A DNA stretch of 64,000 nt from Planosporangium sp963837285. GTDB lineage: Bacteria > Actinomycetota > Actinomycetes > Mycobacteriales > Micromonosporaceae. Every line of letters begins with the position of its first letter. Position 1 is the stretch's first letter. Below the pieces are notes generated by a model. That model searched no databases. It saw only the letters and a program-made list of their open reading frames with translations, and was not told where the DNA came from. Positions 44,042 through 53,840 of the stretch are shown here, one piece after another. The position numbers and the translations under genes are program-made. The stretch spans positions 2,852,001 through 2,916,000 of the forward strand of contig CAWIMS010000001.1 of assembly GCA_963837285.1 (NCBI GenBank). Direction: 5' to 3'.

Positions 44042-46513
44042 GTGCGGGTGCCTGTTTCCTGGCTGCGTGAATACGTCGACCTGCCGCTCGACCTGGACCT
44101 GTCCGACCTGGAGAAGGCGCTGGTGCGGGTGGGCCTGGAGGTCGAGGAGATCCACGACCTGCGCACCAGCGTCGCCGGCCCGCTGGTGGTCGGCCGGGTG
44201 CGCTCGATCGAGGAGCTGGCCGGCTTCAAGAAACCCATCAGGTACTGCCTCGTGGACGTCGGCGAGGCCGAGCCGCGCGGCATCGTCTGCGGCGCGTCCA
44301 ACTTCGCCGAAGGCGACATGGTCGTGGTGGCGCTGCCCGGGGCCATGCTGCCGGGCGGCTTCGGGATCGCCGCGCGCAGCACGTACGGCCATGTTTCGGA
44401 CGGCATGATCTGCTCGGCGCGGGAACTGGGGCTCGGTGACGATCACACCGGCATCATCGTGCTACCCCCCGACAGTTCGGCCGTGCCCGGCGAGGACGCC
44501 CGGCGGGTGGTCGGCCTGGACGAGGTCGTGGTCGAGCTGGCCGTCACGCCGGACCGCGGGTACTGCCTGTCGATGCGCGGCGTGGCCCGGGAGCTGTCGC
44601 ACGCGCTGCGGGTGGCCTATCGCGACCCGGCGCTCGGCGTACTGCCGATCGAGGGGACCGGCGAACCCGGCTACCCGGTACGGGTGGCCGACCCGGCCGG
44701 CTGCGACCGGTTCACCGCCCTCGCGGTCCGCGGTGTCGACCCGGCCGCCGAGAGCCCGGACTGGATGAAGCGCCGGCTGACCCTCGCCGGTGTGCGGGCC
44801 ATCTCGCTGTCGGTCGACATCACCAACTACCTGATGCTCGAGCTCGGCCAGCCCATGCACGCGTTCGACCTCGGCCGGCTCACCGGTGAGCTGGTCGTCC
44901 GCCGGGCCCGCGCGGGCGAGCGGCTGACCACGCTGGACGGCGTCGACCGGGTGCTCGACCCGGAAGACCTGATCATCGCCGACGACTCGGGCGTGATCTC
45001 GCTCGCCGCCGTCATGGGGGGAGCGACCACCGAAGTCTCCGGGCAGACCACCGACCTGCTGTTCGAGGCCGCGCACTGGGACCCGGTGACCGTGGCGCGG
45101 GCGGCCCGCCGGCACAAGCTGCCCAGCGAGGCGAGCAAGCGGTTCGAGCGCGGGGTCGACCCGCAGCTGACCCCGGTCGCCGTGGCGCGGGCGGCGGCGC
45201 TGCTCACCGAGTACGCGGGTGGGGTGATCGACGACCGGGTCACCGACGTCTACGCGGTCGCCCCGCCGACCCCGGTCACGATCCCGGCCGGCCTGCCGGC
45301 GCGTACCGCCGGTGTGGACTACCCGCCCGACCGGGTCGTCGCGCTGCTCACCGAGATCGGTGCCGCGGTGGAGAGTGACGGCGACCGGCTCGTGGTCACC
45401 CCGCCGACCTGGCGTCCTGACCTCACCGACCCGGCCGACCTGGCCGAGGAGGTGATCCGGCTGGACGGGTACGACGAGGTGCCGGCGACGCTGCCGATCG
45501 CGCCGCCCGGCAACGGCCTGACCGCGGTGCAGCGCCGCCGCCGTACGGTGGCCCGGGCGCTCGCCGAGGCCGGCTTCGACGAGGTGCTCAACTACCCGTT
45601 CACCGGGCAGCCGGTGCTCGACGCGCTCGGCATCCCGGCCGACGACCCGCGCCGGCGTACCGTGCGGCTGCGTAACCCGATCTCCGCCGACGAGCCGGAG
45701 CTGCGCACGACGCTCCTGCCGCCGCTGCTCGCCACGCTGCGCCGCAACATCGGCCGGGGGCAGCGCGACGTGGCATTGTACGAGATCGGGCTGGTCTTCC
45801 ACCCGGCCGGGACGGCGGGGACACCGCCGCACATGGGTGTCGACCACCGCCCGTCCGACGACGAGCTGGCCCGGGCCGACACCTACCTGCCGAGCCAGCC
45901 GTGGCACGTCGCGGCGGTGCTCAGCGGCGACGTCGAGCTGCCCGGCTGGTGGGGCGGCGGACGGGTGGCCGACTGGTCGGACGCGGTCGAGGCGGCGCGC
46001 CTGGTGGTCGACGCCGCCGGGCACACCGCCGAGGTACGCGCGGGGTCATCCGCCCCGTGGCATCCCGGCCGGTGCGCGGAGATCGTGGTCGACGGCGAAC
46101 TGGTCGGGTATGCCGGCGAGCTGCACCCGCAGGCGTGCGTGGCGCTCGATCTGCCCCGCCGGACCGTGGCCATGGAGCTGGACCTGGACCGGCTGGGCGA
46201 GCCGGCCGTCACGGCCACGCCGTCGATCTCCACGTTCCCGCCCGCGCTGATCGACGTCGCGCTCGTCGTCGACCAGGCCACACCGGCGGCGAATGTGGAG
46301 TCGGCGCTGGTGGACGGCGCCGGTGGGCTGCTGGAGACGGTGCGGCTGTTCGACGTCTACACCGGCGAGCAGCTCGGCGCCGGCCGGAAGAGTCTCGCGT
46401 ACAAGCTGACCTTCCGCGCGCCGGACCGCACGCTCACGGCGGAGGAGGCGACCGCGGCCCGCGACGCCGCGGTGGCGCTTGCCGCCGAGCGGGTGGGGGC
46501 CTCAATGCGGTGA
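44042..46513 (+). CDS. pheT: Phenylalanyl-tRNA synthetase beta subunit
   Basis: An 823-residue subunit containing the tRNA-binding OB domain (about 40-150), the B3/4 editing domain (about 200-390), two B5 folds, a catalytic-like domain, and the C-terminal ferredoxin-like anticodon-binding domain (about 730-823, SISTFPPALIDVALVVDQ). MRVPVSWLREYVDLP is the typical start. It forms the alpha2beta2 enzyme with PheS. Confidence 0.96.
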   Translation: MRVPVSWLREYVDLPLDLDLSDLEKALVRVGLEVEEIHDLRTSVAGPLVVGRVRSIEELAGFKKPIRYCLVDVGEAEPRGIVCGASNFAEGDMVVVALPGAMLPGGFGIAARSTYGHVSDGMICSARELGLGDDHTGIIVLPPDSSAVPGEDARRVVGLDEVVVELAVTPDRGYCLSMRGVARELSHALRVAYRDPALGVLPIEGTGEPGYPVRVADPAGCDRFTALAVRGVDPAAESPDWMKRRLTLAGVRAISLSVDITNYLMLELGQPMHAFDLGRLTGELVVRRARAGERLTTLDGVDRVLDPEDLIIADDSGVISLAAVMGGATTEVSGQTTDLLFEAAHWDPVTVARAARRHKLPSEASKRFERGVDPQLTPVAVARAAALLTEYAGGVIDDRVTDVYAVAPPTPVTIPAGLPARTAGVDYPPDRVVALLTEIGAAVESDGDRLVVTPPTWRPDLTDPADLAEEVIRLDGYDEVPATLPIAPPGNGLTAVQRRRRTVARALAEAGFDEVLNYPFTGQPVLDALGIPADDPRRRTVRLRNPISADEPELRTTLLPPLLATLRRNIGRGQRDVALYEIGLVFHPAGTAGTPPHMGVDHRPSDDELARADTYLPSQPWHVAAVLSGDVELPGWWGGGRVADWSDAVEAARLVVDAAGHTAEVRAGSSAPWHPGRCAEIVVDGELVGYAGELHPQACVALDLPRRTVAMELDLDRLGEPAVTATPSISTFPPALIDVALVVDQATPAANVESALVDGAGGLLETVRLFDVYTGEQLGAGRKSLAYKLTFRAPDRTLTAEEATAARDAAVALAAERVGASMR

Positions 46514-46533
46514 CCGGTCATCGATCGATCGGA

Positions 46534-46551
46534 CCTTACTCTGGGGTAAGG
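46534..46551. promoter_or_regulatory. Inverted repeat before the amidohydrolase gene
   Basis: CCTTAC-TCTGGG-GTAAGG ends seven bases before the ATG and is followed by an overlapping second GTAAGG. It is a candidate operator or hairpin at the translation start. No SD is obvious, so initiation might be leaderless. Confidence 0.35.
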
Positions 46552-46557
46552 TAAGGC

Positions 46558-47772
46558 ATGCACCGCATCGAAGCCGAGCAGCTCATCCCGGGTCGGGGCG
46601 CTCCGGTGCTGGGCGGCGTGGTGGTCTTCGACGGCCCCTCGATCGTGTACGCGGGGTCCGCCGGTGGCGCACCGGCGACGCCGCAGGCCGAGGTGACCCG
46701 CGCCGTCACGGTCCTGCCCGGGCTCTGGGACTGCCACGTCCACCTGCTCGGGCTCCGGTCGCTCGACCTCGCGATGCTTCCGCAGGTGCCGATCGCGCTC
46801 CGCGCCGCGCGGGCGACGAGCAACCTGCGGGCCGCCCTCGACGCGGGCGTGACCAGCGTCCGTGAGCTGGGCGGCCTCGGCGTCCACCTGGCCCGAGCGG
46901 TCGACGAGGGGGTGCTGGACGGCCCGGCGATCTACCCCGCCGGAGCGGTGCTGTCCACCACCGGCGGCCACGGCGACCTGCACGGGTACCCATTGCCCTG
47001 GGTCGGCGAGCTGGCCGACTTCCGGCTGTGCGACGGCCCCGCCGAGTGCGCCCGGGCGGCCCGGGAGCAGCTCCGCCTCAACGCCAAGGTGATCAAGGTC
47101 TGTGCGTCCGGCGGCGTGCTGTCCGAGGTGGACGATCCGATCCACCAGCAGTTCACGGTGGCCGAGCTGAAGGTGATCGTCGAGGTCGCGGGCATGGCCG
47201 ACCGGGTGGTGGCGGCGCACTGCCACGGCAAGCCGGGCATCATGGCCGCCCTCGAAGCCGGCGTCCGCACCATCGAGCACGGCACGTTCCTGGACGAGGA
47301 GTCGGCCGAGGCGATGCGGGAGCGGCGGGCGATCCTGGTCCCGACCCGGACGATCGTGCACGAGATCGTCGACCACGAGGCCGCTCCGCCGTACGCGCTG
47401 GCGAAGATCGCCGCGATCGCCGAGCGGCACGCCGGCTCGCTCGCGCTGGCCCGCGAGGCCGGGGTGACCGTGGCCATGGGCACCGACCTGTCGGTCACCG
47501 GGCCGGGCCTGCCCGGATCCTGGGGCCGCCACGGGCGTGAGCTTCCGTTGCTGGTCAAAGACGGGTTCAGTCCGCTGGAGGCGATCGAGGCGGCCACCGC
47601 CGCCGCGCCGGCCACGCTGGGCTCGCAGGCGCCCCGGTCCGGCCTGCTTGCGCGCGGGTACGACGCTGACGTGATCGTGCTGGACGCGGACCCGTTGGCC
47701 GACATCGGTGTGCTCGCCGAGCCGGAACGGATCACGGGGGTCTGGCGTGGCGGGCGCCGGATGAAGGGTTGA
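46558..47772 (+). CDS. Imidazolonepropionase-like metal-dependent amidohydrolase
   Basis: A 404-residue amidohydrolase-superfamily enzyme of the group including prolidase-like Xaa-Pro or Xaa-Arg dipeptidases. Metal ligands are CHVHL (HxH, near residue 60), the bridging Lys in VIKVCASGG, VVAAHCHG, IEHGTFLD, and the catalytic Asp in AMGTDLSV. The N- and C-terminal beta-sandwich parts (ADVIVLDADPLADI) are present. Substrate is unknown. It sits alone between pheT and the LuxR gene. Confidence 0.85.
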   Translation: MHRIEAEQLIPGRGAPVLGGVVVFDGPSIVYAGSAGGAPATPQAEVTRAVTVLPGLWDCHVHLLGLRSLDLAMLPQVPIALRAARATSNLRAALDAGVTSVRELGGLGVHLARAVDEGVLDGPAIYPAGAVLSTTGGHGDLHGYPLPWVGELADFRLCDGPAECARAAREQLRLNAKVIKVCASGGVLSEVDDPIHQQFTVAELKVIVEVAGMADRVVAAHCHGKPGIMAALEAGVRTIEHGTFLDEESAEAMRERRAILVPTRTIVHEIVDHEAAPPYALAKIAAIAERHAGSLALAREAGVTVAMGTDLSVTGPGLPGSWGRHGRELPLLVKDGFSPLEAIEAATAAAPATLGSQAPRSGLLARGYDADVIVLDADPLADIGVLAEPERITGVWRGGRRMKG

Positions 47773-47827
47773 GCTGGGCCGTGTACCGAGAGTCGCGCTG
47801 CGTTAACAAAGTGCCGAGGAGGCTCGC

Positions 47828-50587
47828 GTGAGCACCCTCCTGCGAGGCAGACTCGCATCCGTGGTGAATACCCGGCCGCCCACCCCGATCGGCCGCGGCG
47901 AGATCCTCGACCAGGCCCGCGCCCGGCTCGCCGCCGGTGACAGCGTCCTGCTGCACGGGCCGGCGGGGATCGGCAAGTCCACCATCCTGCAGAGCCTCGC
48001 CGCGGATGCCGACCCCGCCCTGGTGCTGCGTGCCAACGCCGCCGAAGCCGAAGCCGAACTTCCGTACCTCGCTCTGGTCGACCTGTTCGACGGCGCGCTC
48101 GACGAGCACGCCGCCGCGCTGCCCACCCATCTCCGCGCGGCTCTCGACGGTGCCCTGCTGCGCAGCGCGCTGCCCGACAACGCGCACGACCAGCTCGCCG
48201 TCCGGCTCGCCGTGTTGGAGCTGGTCCGGGCGCTCGCCACGGATCGTCCGGTGTGGCTGGTGCTCGACGACGTGCAGTGGGTCGACCAGCCCAGCGCGGG
48301 CGTGCTGCGCTTCGTCGCGCGGCGGCTGGACGGCGTGGGCGCGCGGGTACTGGCTGCCGAGCGGGTGCCCGACGGCGGCGCTCCGGTGGCCGCCGACCTG
48401 TGCCCGGTGCCGTGCCTTGAGCTGGCTGTCCCGCCGCTGCCCGAATCCGACGTGGCCGACCTGCTGCGACGCCGGTTCGGCGGGCCGGTGCCCCGGCAGC
48501 GGCTGCACCGGGTGTACACGGCCAGCGGCGGCAACCCGCTGTTCGCCGTCGAGCTGGGCCGGGCGCTGCACGAGCGCGACGACGACTCGCCGATCGATCC
48601 GCTGCCGGTGCCCGACCGGTTGCGCGCGCTGCTCGCCGCCCGGATCGCCACGCTGCCCGGGCACGCGCGCACCGCGCTGCTGGTGTCCGCGGCGACCGCG
48701 CGGCCGACCCGGTCGCTGCTGGAGCGGTGTGGCGTCGCGGTCGACGAGGAGCTGACCGAGGCGACCCGCGCCGGGGTGATGTCGGTCGACGGCGACGCGA
48801 TCACGTTCAGCCACCCGCTGCTGCGCGAGATGGTGTACGCGGACGCCGATCCGGCCGAGCGCCGGCGCGCCCACGAGCTGCTGGCCGAGGCGGTCACCGA
48901 TCCGGTCGAGCGGGCCCGGCACCTCGCCCAGGCGCGTCCCGAGCCGGACGAGTCGCTGGCCGAGTCGCTGGCCGAGGCCGCCAGCGCCGCCCGGCTGCGC
49001 GGCGCCCCGGCGACGGCCGCCGACCTGGCCGCGCTGGCCGCCGACCGCACCCCGCCCTGGACGCCGGGTGTCGCCGCGGTGCGCCGGCTGGCGGCCGCCC
49101 AGTACGCCTTCGACGCCGGGTCACCGACCGACTCGACGCGGTACGCGATGGCCGCGCTGCGTGACGCCGACGACCGGCGTAGCCGGGTCGGCGCCCGGCT
49201 GCTGCTGTTCGACCTGGCGGGGCAGGACAAGTCCGGGGTCGCCCCGCTGCTGGACGCGGCGTTCTGCGACGCGGCCGACGACCCTGAGCTGCTGGCCCGG
49301 GTCCGGCTGTACCGGGCGGTGAAGGCGCACTACGACCGCGACACCGAAGCGGCGACCGCCGAGCTGAAGCGCGCCGAGCACACCGCCGAGCAGTGCGGCG
49401 ACCTCGACTGCCTGGTCGAGGTGCTCGGCTGGCGGGGCACCGTCGTCGACGGCCCGGAAGGCGACGAACTGCTGGAACGGGCCGGTGAGCTGGCCCGGGG
49501 GCTGCCGCTGACCCGGCCGGTGGTGGGCGCCCGGCAGCTGGCCGCGATGGCAAGGCTGTTCCGCGGTGACGTCGCCGAGGCGATCCGCCGGATCGAGTCG
49601 CTGCGGCACGCGGTCGAGCGCTCCGGCACGGTACACGACCTGGCCACGGTCCTCGTCTCGGTCGCCGGCATCTACTGGCGGGCCGGCCGCTGCGCCGACG
49701 CGTTGAAGGCCGGCCGGTACTGCGTGCGGCTGTACGCCGACGTGGAGACCACGCCCGGGCCGGGCCTGCTGGTCGGGGCGATGTCGGAGCTGATCGGCGG
49801 CAGCGCCGAGCAGGCCGCGACCTATGCCGCCCAGGCGGTGCGAGCCATCCAGGATGCCGGCGACGAAGACTGGCTGAAGACGGCGTACGCGATCCAGGGC
49901 ATGGTGCACCTGGTGTCCGGCGACCCGGTCGCCGCGACCGAGGTGATGCGCCACGCCTGGGCGCTCGAGCAGGGCCAGGGCCGGGTCGACCCGGGCATCC
50001 TGCCCTGGCACGCCGACTTCGTGGAGTCCCTGGTCGGGGCCGGCGCGCGGGCCGAGGCGGCGGAGGTGCTCGCCGAGGTACAGCGGTGCGCCGAGCGGCT
50101 CGGCCGGGACGTGGCGATGCTCGGCCTGGCCCGGGCCGGAGCGGTCCTCGCCGCGGCGACCGACCCGCGTGAGGCCGCCGAGACCCTGGCGACCGCGATC
50201 GAGAAGTGGTCGGATCACCCGTACCCGCTGGAGGTGGCCCGGGCCTGGCACACGCTCGGCGGCCTGGAACGGCGGGCGCACCGCCGGGGTGCGGCGCGGG
50301 CGGCGCTGACCGAGGCGGTCCGGCGGTACGCGGTGGCCGAGGCGGTGCCGTGGTGGGAGGTCGCCACGGCCGAGTTGGCCCGGCTCGACGGCGGTCGGGG
50401 CGCCGGGCTGTCGGAGACCGAGCGGCGGATCGTGGAACTGGTCCGCTCCGGCGCGACGAACCGCGAGATCGCCCGGTCCATGTTCCTGTCGATCAAGGCG
50501 GTCGAGGCCAACCTGACCCGCCTGTACCGGCGCCTCGGCGTCCGCAACCGCGCCCAGCTGGCGCGCGCCCTGGACTCAGCCGACTAG
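47828..50587 (+). CDS. Large AAA-ATPase LuxR-family regulator (LAL type)
   Basis: A 919-residue regulator. Walker A is GPAGIGKST (residues 44-52) and Walker B VWLVLDDVQWVD near residue 155. There is then a winged-helix region with TASGGNPLFAVELG, a long TPR-like helical middle (about 390-840), and a C-terminal LuxR helix-turn-helix LSETERRIVELVRSG with NREIARSMFLSIKAVEANL. GTG 47828 follows GAGGAGG. Such regulators often control secondary metabolism, but here no cluster is near; the target is unknown. Repeat A7 follows its stop. Confidence 0.9.
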   Translation: MSTLLRGRLASVVNTRPPTPIGRGEILDQARARLAAGDSVLLHGPAGIGKSTILQSLAADADPALVLRANAAEAEAELPYLALVDLFDGALDEHAAALPTHLRAALDGALLRSALPDNAHDQLAVRLAVLELVRALATDRPVWLVLDDVQWVDQPSAGVLRFVARRLDGVGARVLAAERVPDGGAPVAADLCPVPCLELAVPPLPESDVADLLRRRFGGPVPRQRLHRVYTASGGNPLFAVELGRALHERDDDSPIDPLPVPDRLRALLAARIATLPGHARTALLVSAATARPTRSLLERCGVAVDEELTEATRAGVMSVDGDAITFSHPLLREMVYADADPAERRRAHELLAEAVTDPVERARHLAQARPEPDESLAESLAEAASAARLRGAPATAADLAALAADRTPPWTPGVAAVRRLAAAQYAFDAGSPTDSTRYAMAALRDADDRRSRVGARLLLFDLAGQDKSGVAPLLDAAFCDAADDPELLARVRLYRAVKAHYDRDTEAATAELKRAEHTAEQCGDLDCLVEVLGWRGTVVDGPEGDELLERAGELARGLPLTRPVVGARQLAAMARLFRGDVAEAIRRIESLRHAVERSGTVHDLATVLVSVAGIYWRAGRCADALKAGRYCVRLYADVETTPGPGLLVGAMSELIGGSAEQAATYAAQAVRAIQDAGDEDWLKTAYAIQGMVHLVSGDPVAATEVMRHAWALEQGQGRVDPGILPWHADFVESLVGAGARAEAAEVLAEVQRCAERLGRDVAMLGLARAGAVLAAATDPREAAETLATAIEKWSDHPYPLEVARAWHTLGGLERRAHRRGAARAALTEAVRRYAVAEAVPWWEVATAELARLDGGRGAGLSETERRIVELVRSGATNREIARSMFLSIKAVEANLTRLYRRLGVRNRAQLARALDSAD

Positions 50588-50601
50588 GACTCGGCATCGC
50601 T

Positions 50602-50682
50602 CAAGATCGGCACAACTTCCCGGAAGTAGTGGCCAAAGCGCCTTGCTGAGGCAACAACTTCCGGGAAGTTGTGCCGATCTTG
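50602..50682. repeat. GATC-tipped inverted repeat, family A copy 7
   Basis: An 81-bp element: CAAGATCGGCACAACTTCC at the left and its mirror GAAGTTGTGCCGATCTTG at the right, with longer arms than other copies. It lies between the LuxR gene and the argC promoter. Confidence 0.92.
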
Positions 50683-50764
50683 GCGTGCGCCGACCGGACG
50701 AGTCGTCATCGTCACTCCACCGGGCTAATTGGTTGCGACCGGGCAACACCGTCGATAAGGTAGT

Positions 50765-50778
50765 ATGCATAGTCATGC
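50765..50778 (+). promoter_or_regulatory. ARG box (ArgR operator) of the arg operon
   Basis: ATGCATAGTCATGC, with GCAT-N4-ATGC symmetry, matches actinobacterial ArgR half-sites. It is located 11 bases before the argC start and directly after a TAGTAT -10-like sequence. argR is the sixth gene of the operon, so autoregulation is likely. Confidence 0.6.
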
Positions 50779-50788
50779 GGGAGGCGGT

Positions 50789-51793
50789 ATGGGAATACGT
50801 GTCGCGGTGGCCGGGGCCAGCGGGTACGCCGGGGGCGAGCTGCTGCGCCTGATCGCCGGCCATCCGCACCTCGACCTGGCCGTCGCCACGGGGCAGAGCC
50901 AGGCCGGTTCGCGGCTGGGCTCGGTACACCCGCATCTGATCTCTCTGGCCGACCACGTCCTGACCGCGACCGACCCCGCCGCGCTGGCCGACGCGGACCT
51001 CGTGTTTCTCGCCCTGCCGCACGGCGAGTCGGCCGCCATCGCCACGCAGCTTCCGCCCGACGTGAAGGTCGTCGACCTCGGCGCCGACCACCGGCTGACC
51101 GACGCCGAAGCGTGGACGCGCTACTACGCGGGGCCGCATGCGGGCACGTGGACGTACGGGCTGCCGGAGCTGCCCGGCCAGCGCGCCGCGATAGCGGCGG
51201 CAACCAGGGTCGCCAACACCGGCTGCTACGCGGCGGCGATCATCCTGGCGCTGGCCCCGCTGGTCAAGACAAAGGTCGTGAGCCCGGACGACGTGGTCGT
51301 CGTGGCGGCGTCCGGCACCTCGGGCGCCGGCCGGGCGCCCAAGCCGCACCTGCTCGCGACCGAGGTGATGGGCGATCTGAGCCCGTACCGGGTGGGCGCG
51401 CACCAGCACACGCCCGAGATCAAGCAGGCGAGCGGGGCGCGGACGCTGACGTTCACGCCGGTACTGGCGCCGATGCCGCGCGGCATCCTGGCAACGGTGA
51501 CCGCCCGCCCGGCGAGTGACCGGGACGCGCATGACGTCCTCGCCGACGCCTACGCGGACGAGCCGTTCGTCCACGTGCTCCCCGAGGGATCGTGGCCGCA
51601 CACCGGCGCCACCCTCGGTTCGAACGCCTGCCACCTCCAGACCACGGTCGACCGCGACTCCGGCCGCGTGATCGTGGTGTCCGCACTCGACAACCTCGGC
51701 AAGGGCGCCGCGGGCCAGGCGGTCCAGTGCGCCAACCTGATGCTCGGCCTCCCGGAGACGGCCGGGCTCACCGCGAACGGAGTAGCACCGTGA
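50789..51793 (+). CDS. argC: N-acetyl-gamma-glutamyl-phosphate reductase
   Basis: A 334-residue NADPH-dependent enzyme. The N-terminal GIRVAVAGASGYAGGELLRL is the Rossmann motif. The catalytic Cys lies in VANTGCYAAAI, with GTSGAGRAPKPHL and QHTPEIKQ beyond. ATG 50789 is chosen for GGGAGG four bases upstream; the in-frame ATG at 50765 is inside the ARG box. It overlaps argJ by four bases. Confidence 0.96.
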   Translation: MGIRVAVAGASGYAGGELLRLIAGHPHLDLAVATGQSQAGSRLGSVHPHLISLADHVLTATDPAALADADLVFLALPHGESAAIATQLPPDVKVVDLGADHRLTDAEAWTRYYAGPHAGTWTYGLPELPGQRAAIAAATRVANTGCYAAAIILALAPLVKTKVVSPDDVVVVAASGTSGAGRAPKPHLLATEVMGDLSPYRVGAHQHTPEIKQASGARTLTFTPVLAPMPRGILATVTARPASDRDAHDVLADAYADEPFVHVLPEGSWPHTGATLGSNACHLQTTVDRDSGRVIVVSALDNLGKGAAGQAVQCANLMLGLPETAGLTANGVAP

Positions 51794-52959
51794 CAGTCAC
51801 CAGCCCTAAGGGGTTCCGGGCCGCCGGGGTCGCCGCCGGGCTCAAACCGTCCGGAAATCTCGATGTCGCGCTCGTCGTCAACGACGGGCCGGACGCGACC
51901 GCCGCCGGCGTGTTCACCGCCAACCGGGTCAAGGCCGCGCCGGTGCTGTGGAGCCAGCAGGTGCTGCGCGCCGGGATCGTCCGCGCGGTGGTGCTCAACT
52001 CGGGCGGCGCCAACGCCTGCACGGGTTCGGCAGGCTTCCAGGACACGCACCGTACGGCCGAGCACGTCGCGTCCCGGCTGACCGCCTCGTCCCGGCTGGC
52101 CATCGGAGCGGTCGACGTCGCCGTCTGCTCGACCGGCCTGATCGGCGAGCGGCTGCCCATGGACCGGCTGCTGCCCGGCGTGGACGCGGCGATCCGGGGG
52201 CTGTCCCGCGACGGCGGCCCGGCGGCGGCCGAGGCGATCATGACCACCGACACCCGCGCCAAGACCACCGAGCGGGCCGGCGACGGGTACACGGTCGGCG
52301 GCATGGCCAAGGGCGCCGGCATGCTGGCCCCGGGGATGGCGACCATGCTGTGCGTACTGACGACCGACGCGGTCGCCGACCCGGCCACGCTCGACACGGC
52401 GCTGCGCGAGGCGTGCCGGGTCACGTTCGACCGGATCGACTCCGACGGCTGCATGTCGACCAACGACACGGTACTGCTGCTGGCCAGCGGTGCCTCGGCG
52501 GTCGCCCCGTCCACCGCGGAGCTGACCGCGACCGTCACCGCCGCCTGCCACGACCTGGCGCAGCAGCTGCTCGCCGACGCCGAGGGCGCGACCAAGGACG
52601 TGACGATCGAGGTGACCGGCGCGGCCAGCGAGGGCGACGCGGTCGAGGTGGGCCGCGCGATCGCCCGCAACAACCTGGTCAAGTGCGCCTTCTTCGGCAA
52701 CGACCCCAACTGGGGCCGGATCCTCGGCGCGATCGGCACCACCGCGGCCGGCTTCGACCCGGACGCGCTGGACGTGTCGGTCAACGGCGTGATGGTGTGC
52801 CGGGGCGGCGCGGCCGGCGACGACCGGTCCAAAGTGGACCTGACCGCCCGGGCCGTGCACGTCCAGGTCGACCTGCACGCCGGCGCCGCGACAGCGACGG
52901 TCTGGACCAACGACCTGTCGCTCGGGTACGTCCACGAGAACTCGGCGTACTCCTCGTGA
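51790..52959 (+). CDS. argJ: Bifunctional ornithine acetyltransferase / N-acetylglutamate synthase
   Basis: A 389-residue self-cleaving enzyme recycling the acetyl group. The autoproteolysis/nucleophile motif is KGAGMLAPGMATML near residue 178 (cleaved before Thr). NSGGANACTG and NDPNWGRILGAIG are further signatures. Its presence means a cyclic arginine pathway. GTG 51790 overlaps argC, and the stop overlaps argB. Confidence 0.96.
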   Translation: MTVTSPKGFRAAGVAAGLKPSGNLDVALVVNDGPDATAAGVFTANRVKAAPVLWSQQVLRAGIVRAVVLNSGGANACTGSAGFQDTHRTAEHVASRLTASSRLAIGAVDVAVCSTGLIGERLPMDRLLPGVDAAIRGLSRDGGPAAAEAIMTTDTRAKTTERAGDGYTVGGMAKGAGMLAPGMATMLCVLTTDAVADPATLDTALREACRVTFDRIDSDGCMSTNDTVLLLASGASAVAPSTAELTATVTAACHDLAQQLLADAEGATKDVTIEVTGAASEGDAVEVGRAIARNNLVKCAFFGNDPNWGRILGAIGTTAAGFDPDALDVSVNGVMVCRGGAAGDDRSKVDLTARAVHVQVDLHAGAATATVWTNDLSLGYVHENSAYSS

Positions 52960-53840
52960 ATGGAAGAGACCTCGGGATCGCCCTGGGGAAGGCGACCACG
53001 CTGATCGAGGCGCTGCCGTGGCTGGAAAACTTCCACGGCGCGACCGTCGTGGTCAAGTACGGCGGCAACGCGATGGTCGACGCCGAGCTGAAGCGGGCGT
53101 TCGCCGCCGACATGGTCTTCCTCCGGTACGTGGGGCTCAAGCCGATCGTCGTGCACGGCGGTGGCCCGCAGATCTCCGCGATGCTGAAGCGCCTCGACAT
53201 CGTCACCGAGTTCCGGGGCGGCCTGCGGGTCACCACGCCGGAGGCGATGGACGTGGTCCGGATGGTGCTCGTCGGCCAGGTCGGCCGGGAGCTGGTCAAC
53301 CTGATCAACGGGTACGGGCCGTTCGCGGTCGGCATGTCCGGCGAGGACGCGCACCTGTTCACGGCCGTCCGGCGGTCGGCCTTTGTGGACGGTGAGCCGG
53401 TCGACGTCGGCCAGGTCGGTGACGTGGCCGCGGTCAACACCTCGGCGGTCACCGACCTGATCCAGGCCGGCCGGATCCCGGTCGTGTCGACGGTGGCGCC
53501 GGACGCCGACGGGGTCCTGCACAACCTCAACGCGGACACCGCGGCCGGCGCGCTGGCGGTCGCCCTCGGCGCGCGCAAGCTGGTCGTGCTCACCGACGTC
53601 GAGGGCCTGTACGCCGACTGGCCGGCCACCGGCAGCCTGCTCGCCCAGGTCACCGCCGCCGAACTGGCCGAGTTGCTGCCCACCCTCGACGCCGGGATGG
53701 TGCCGAAAATGGAAGCGTGCCTGCGCGCGGTCAAGGGCGGTGTGCGGGCGGCGCACGTCGTCGACGGCCGGGTACCGCACTCGATCCTGCTGGAAGTCTT
53801 CACCTCGGAGGGGTTCGGAACGATGGTGGTACCGGGATGA
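52956..53840 (+). CDS. argB: Acetylglutamate kinase
   Basis: A 294-residue amino acid kinase. VVKYGGNAM binds ATP, GLKPIVVHGGGPQISAML and FRGGLRVT bind acetylglutamate, and VLTDVEGLYAD is in the C-lobe. The N-terminal helix ALGKATTLIEALPWL is typical of arginine-feedback-inhibited hexameric forms. GTG 52956 overlaps argJ. Confidence 0.96.
   Translation: MNGRDLGIALGKATTLIEALPWLENFHGATVVVKYGGNAMVDAELKRAFAADMVFLRYVGLKPIVVHGGGPQISAMLKRLDIVTEFRGGLRVTTPEAMDVVRMVLVGQVGRELVNLINGYGPFAVGMSGEDAHLFTAVRRSAFVDGEPVDVGQVGDVAAVNTSAVTDLIQAGRIPVVSTVAPDADGVLHNLNADTAAGALAVALGARKLVVLTDVEGLYADWPATGSLLAQVTAAELAELLPTLDAGMVPKMEACLRAVKGGVRAAHVVDGRVPHSILLEVFTSEGFGTMVVPG

Noticed and set aside
46558..50587. Amidohydrolase plus large LuxR regulator as part of a biosynthetic cluster
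   Set aside because: No synthase, transporter or tailoring genes nearby; both sides are core genes (pheT and argC).
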